Source: VGBK01 sp964548475
Lineage (GTDB): Bacteria; Actinomycetota; Acidimicrobiia; Spongiisociales; UBA11373
Direction of reading: 5' to 3'
DNA length: 19,908 bases
NCBI GenBank assembly: GCA_964548475.1
Contig: CAZJRF010000031.1
Location: 1 to 19,908, forward strand
Positions 19,840-19,908 of the stretch are shown in pieces. The position numbers and the translations under genes are program-made. How positions within the stretch are numbered: position 1 is the stretch's first letter; every line of letters begins with the position of its first letter. Under the pieces are notes generated by a model. The model had not been told where the DNA came from. It searched no databases and worked only from the letters and a program-made list of their open reading frames with translations.

Positions 19840-19908
19840 GACCCTCCTGGGAACCCGCTGCCGGCCACAGCCCGCCAGTTTCGCTCCCGCCGGGGCAGAG
19901 AATCGGGG

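Noticed and set aside
1..19908. CRISPR array, insertion sequence, prophage or integrative element
   Set aside because: No regularly spaced repeats, transposase or integrase motifs, or terminal inverted repeats were seen, even though a Cas4-like nuclease is present.

Overview
This is a high-GC window (roughly 70% by eye) with many GTG starts. The gene set fits an Actinobacteriota genome: F420-pathway guanylyltransferase, VanW/PASTA surface protein, paired YfjP/dynamin-like GTPases and apparently leaderless genes. I cannot place it more finely. A deep-branching or uncultured actinobacterial lineage is plausible because of the NfnAB-type oxidoreductase. No rRNA, tRNA, CRISPR array, insertion sequence or phage gene was seen, so the window looks like ordinary chromosome.

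Layout. 1-5413: the 3' part of a UMF1/Atg22-type MFS transporter carrying a large inserted beta-rich domain; a convergent alpha/beta hydrolase; a lipoprotein joining a thermonuclease domain to a lamin-tail domain; a small cupin; a 62-aa unknown protein behind a 309-bp structured gap; and a second UMF1 transporter on the minus strand. 5489-7737: a two-gene operon for NfnA and NfnB, the two-subunit ferredoxin/NAD(P) oxidoreductase. 7799-8426: a 53-aa Cys-containing protein and, divergent from it, the C-terminal half of a PfkB sugar kinase whose N-terminal half is missing. 8470-12058: a minus-strand operon, translationally coupled by 4-bp overlaps, of two different GTPases and an eIF2B/MtnA-fold protein lacking the isomerase cysteine. 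12341-14559: an HD-GYP c-di-GMP phosphodiesterase tail-to-tail with a winged-helix response regulator that has lost its phosphoacceptor Asp, then a SIMPL-domain lipoprotein. 14567-17502: a Cas4/AddB-like Fe-S PD-(D/E)XK nuclease divergent from a VanW/PASTA surface protein. 17499-19908: pyruvate kinase divergent from CofC/FbiD, then an unrecognised minus-strand gene at the edge.

How the genes work together. The clearest units are NfnAB (electron transfer between ferredoxin and pyridine nucleotides), the GTPase-GTPase-eIF2B-like operon (function unknown; the best candidate here for an undescribed system), the signalling pair HD-GYP/atypical response regulator, and the pyruvate kinase/CofC pair, which share PEP if CofC acts like mycobacterial FbiD. 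Across the window, four genes without a Shine-Dalgarno site have a TAnnnT hexamer exactly 6 nt before the start codon, which points to leaderless transcription. Several convergent gene pairs share hairpins that overlap their stop codons.
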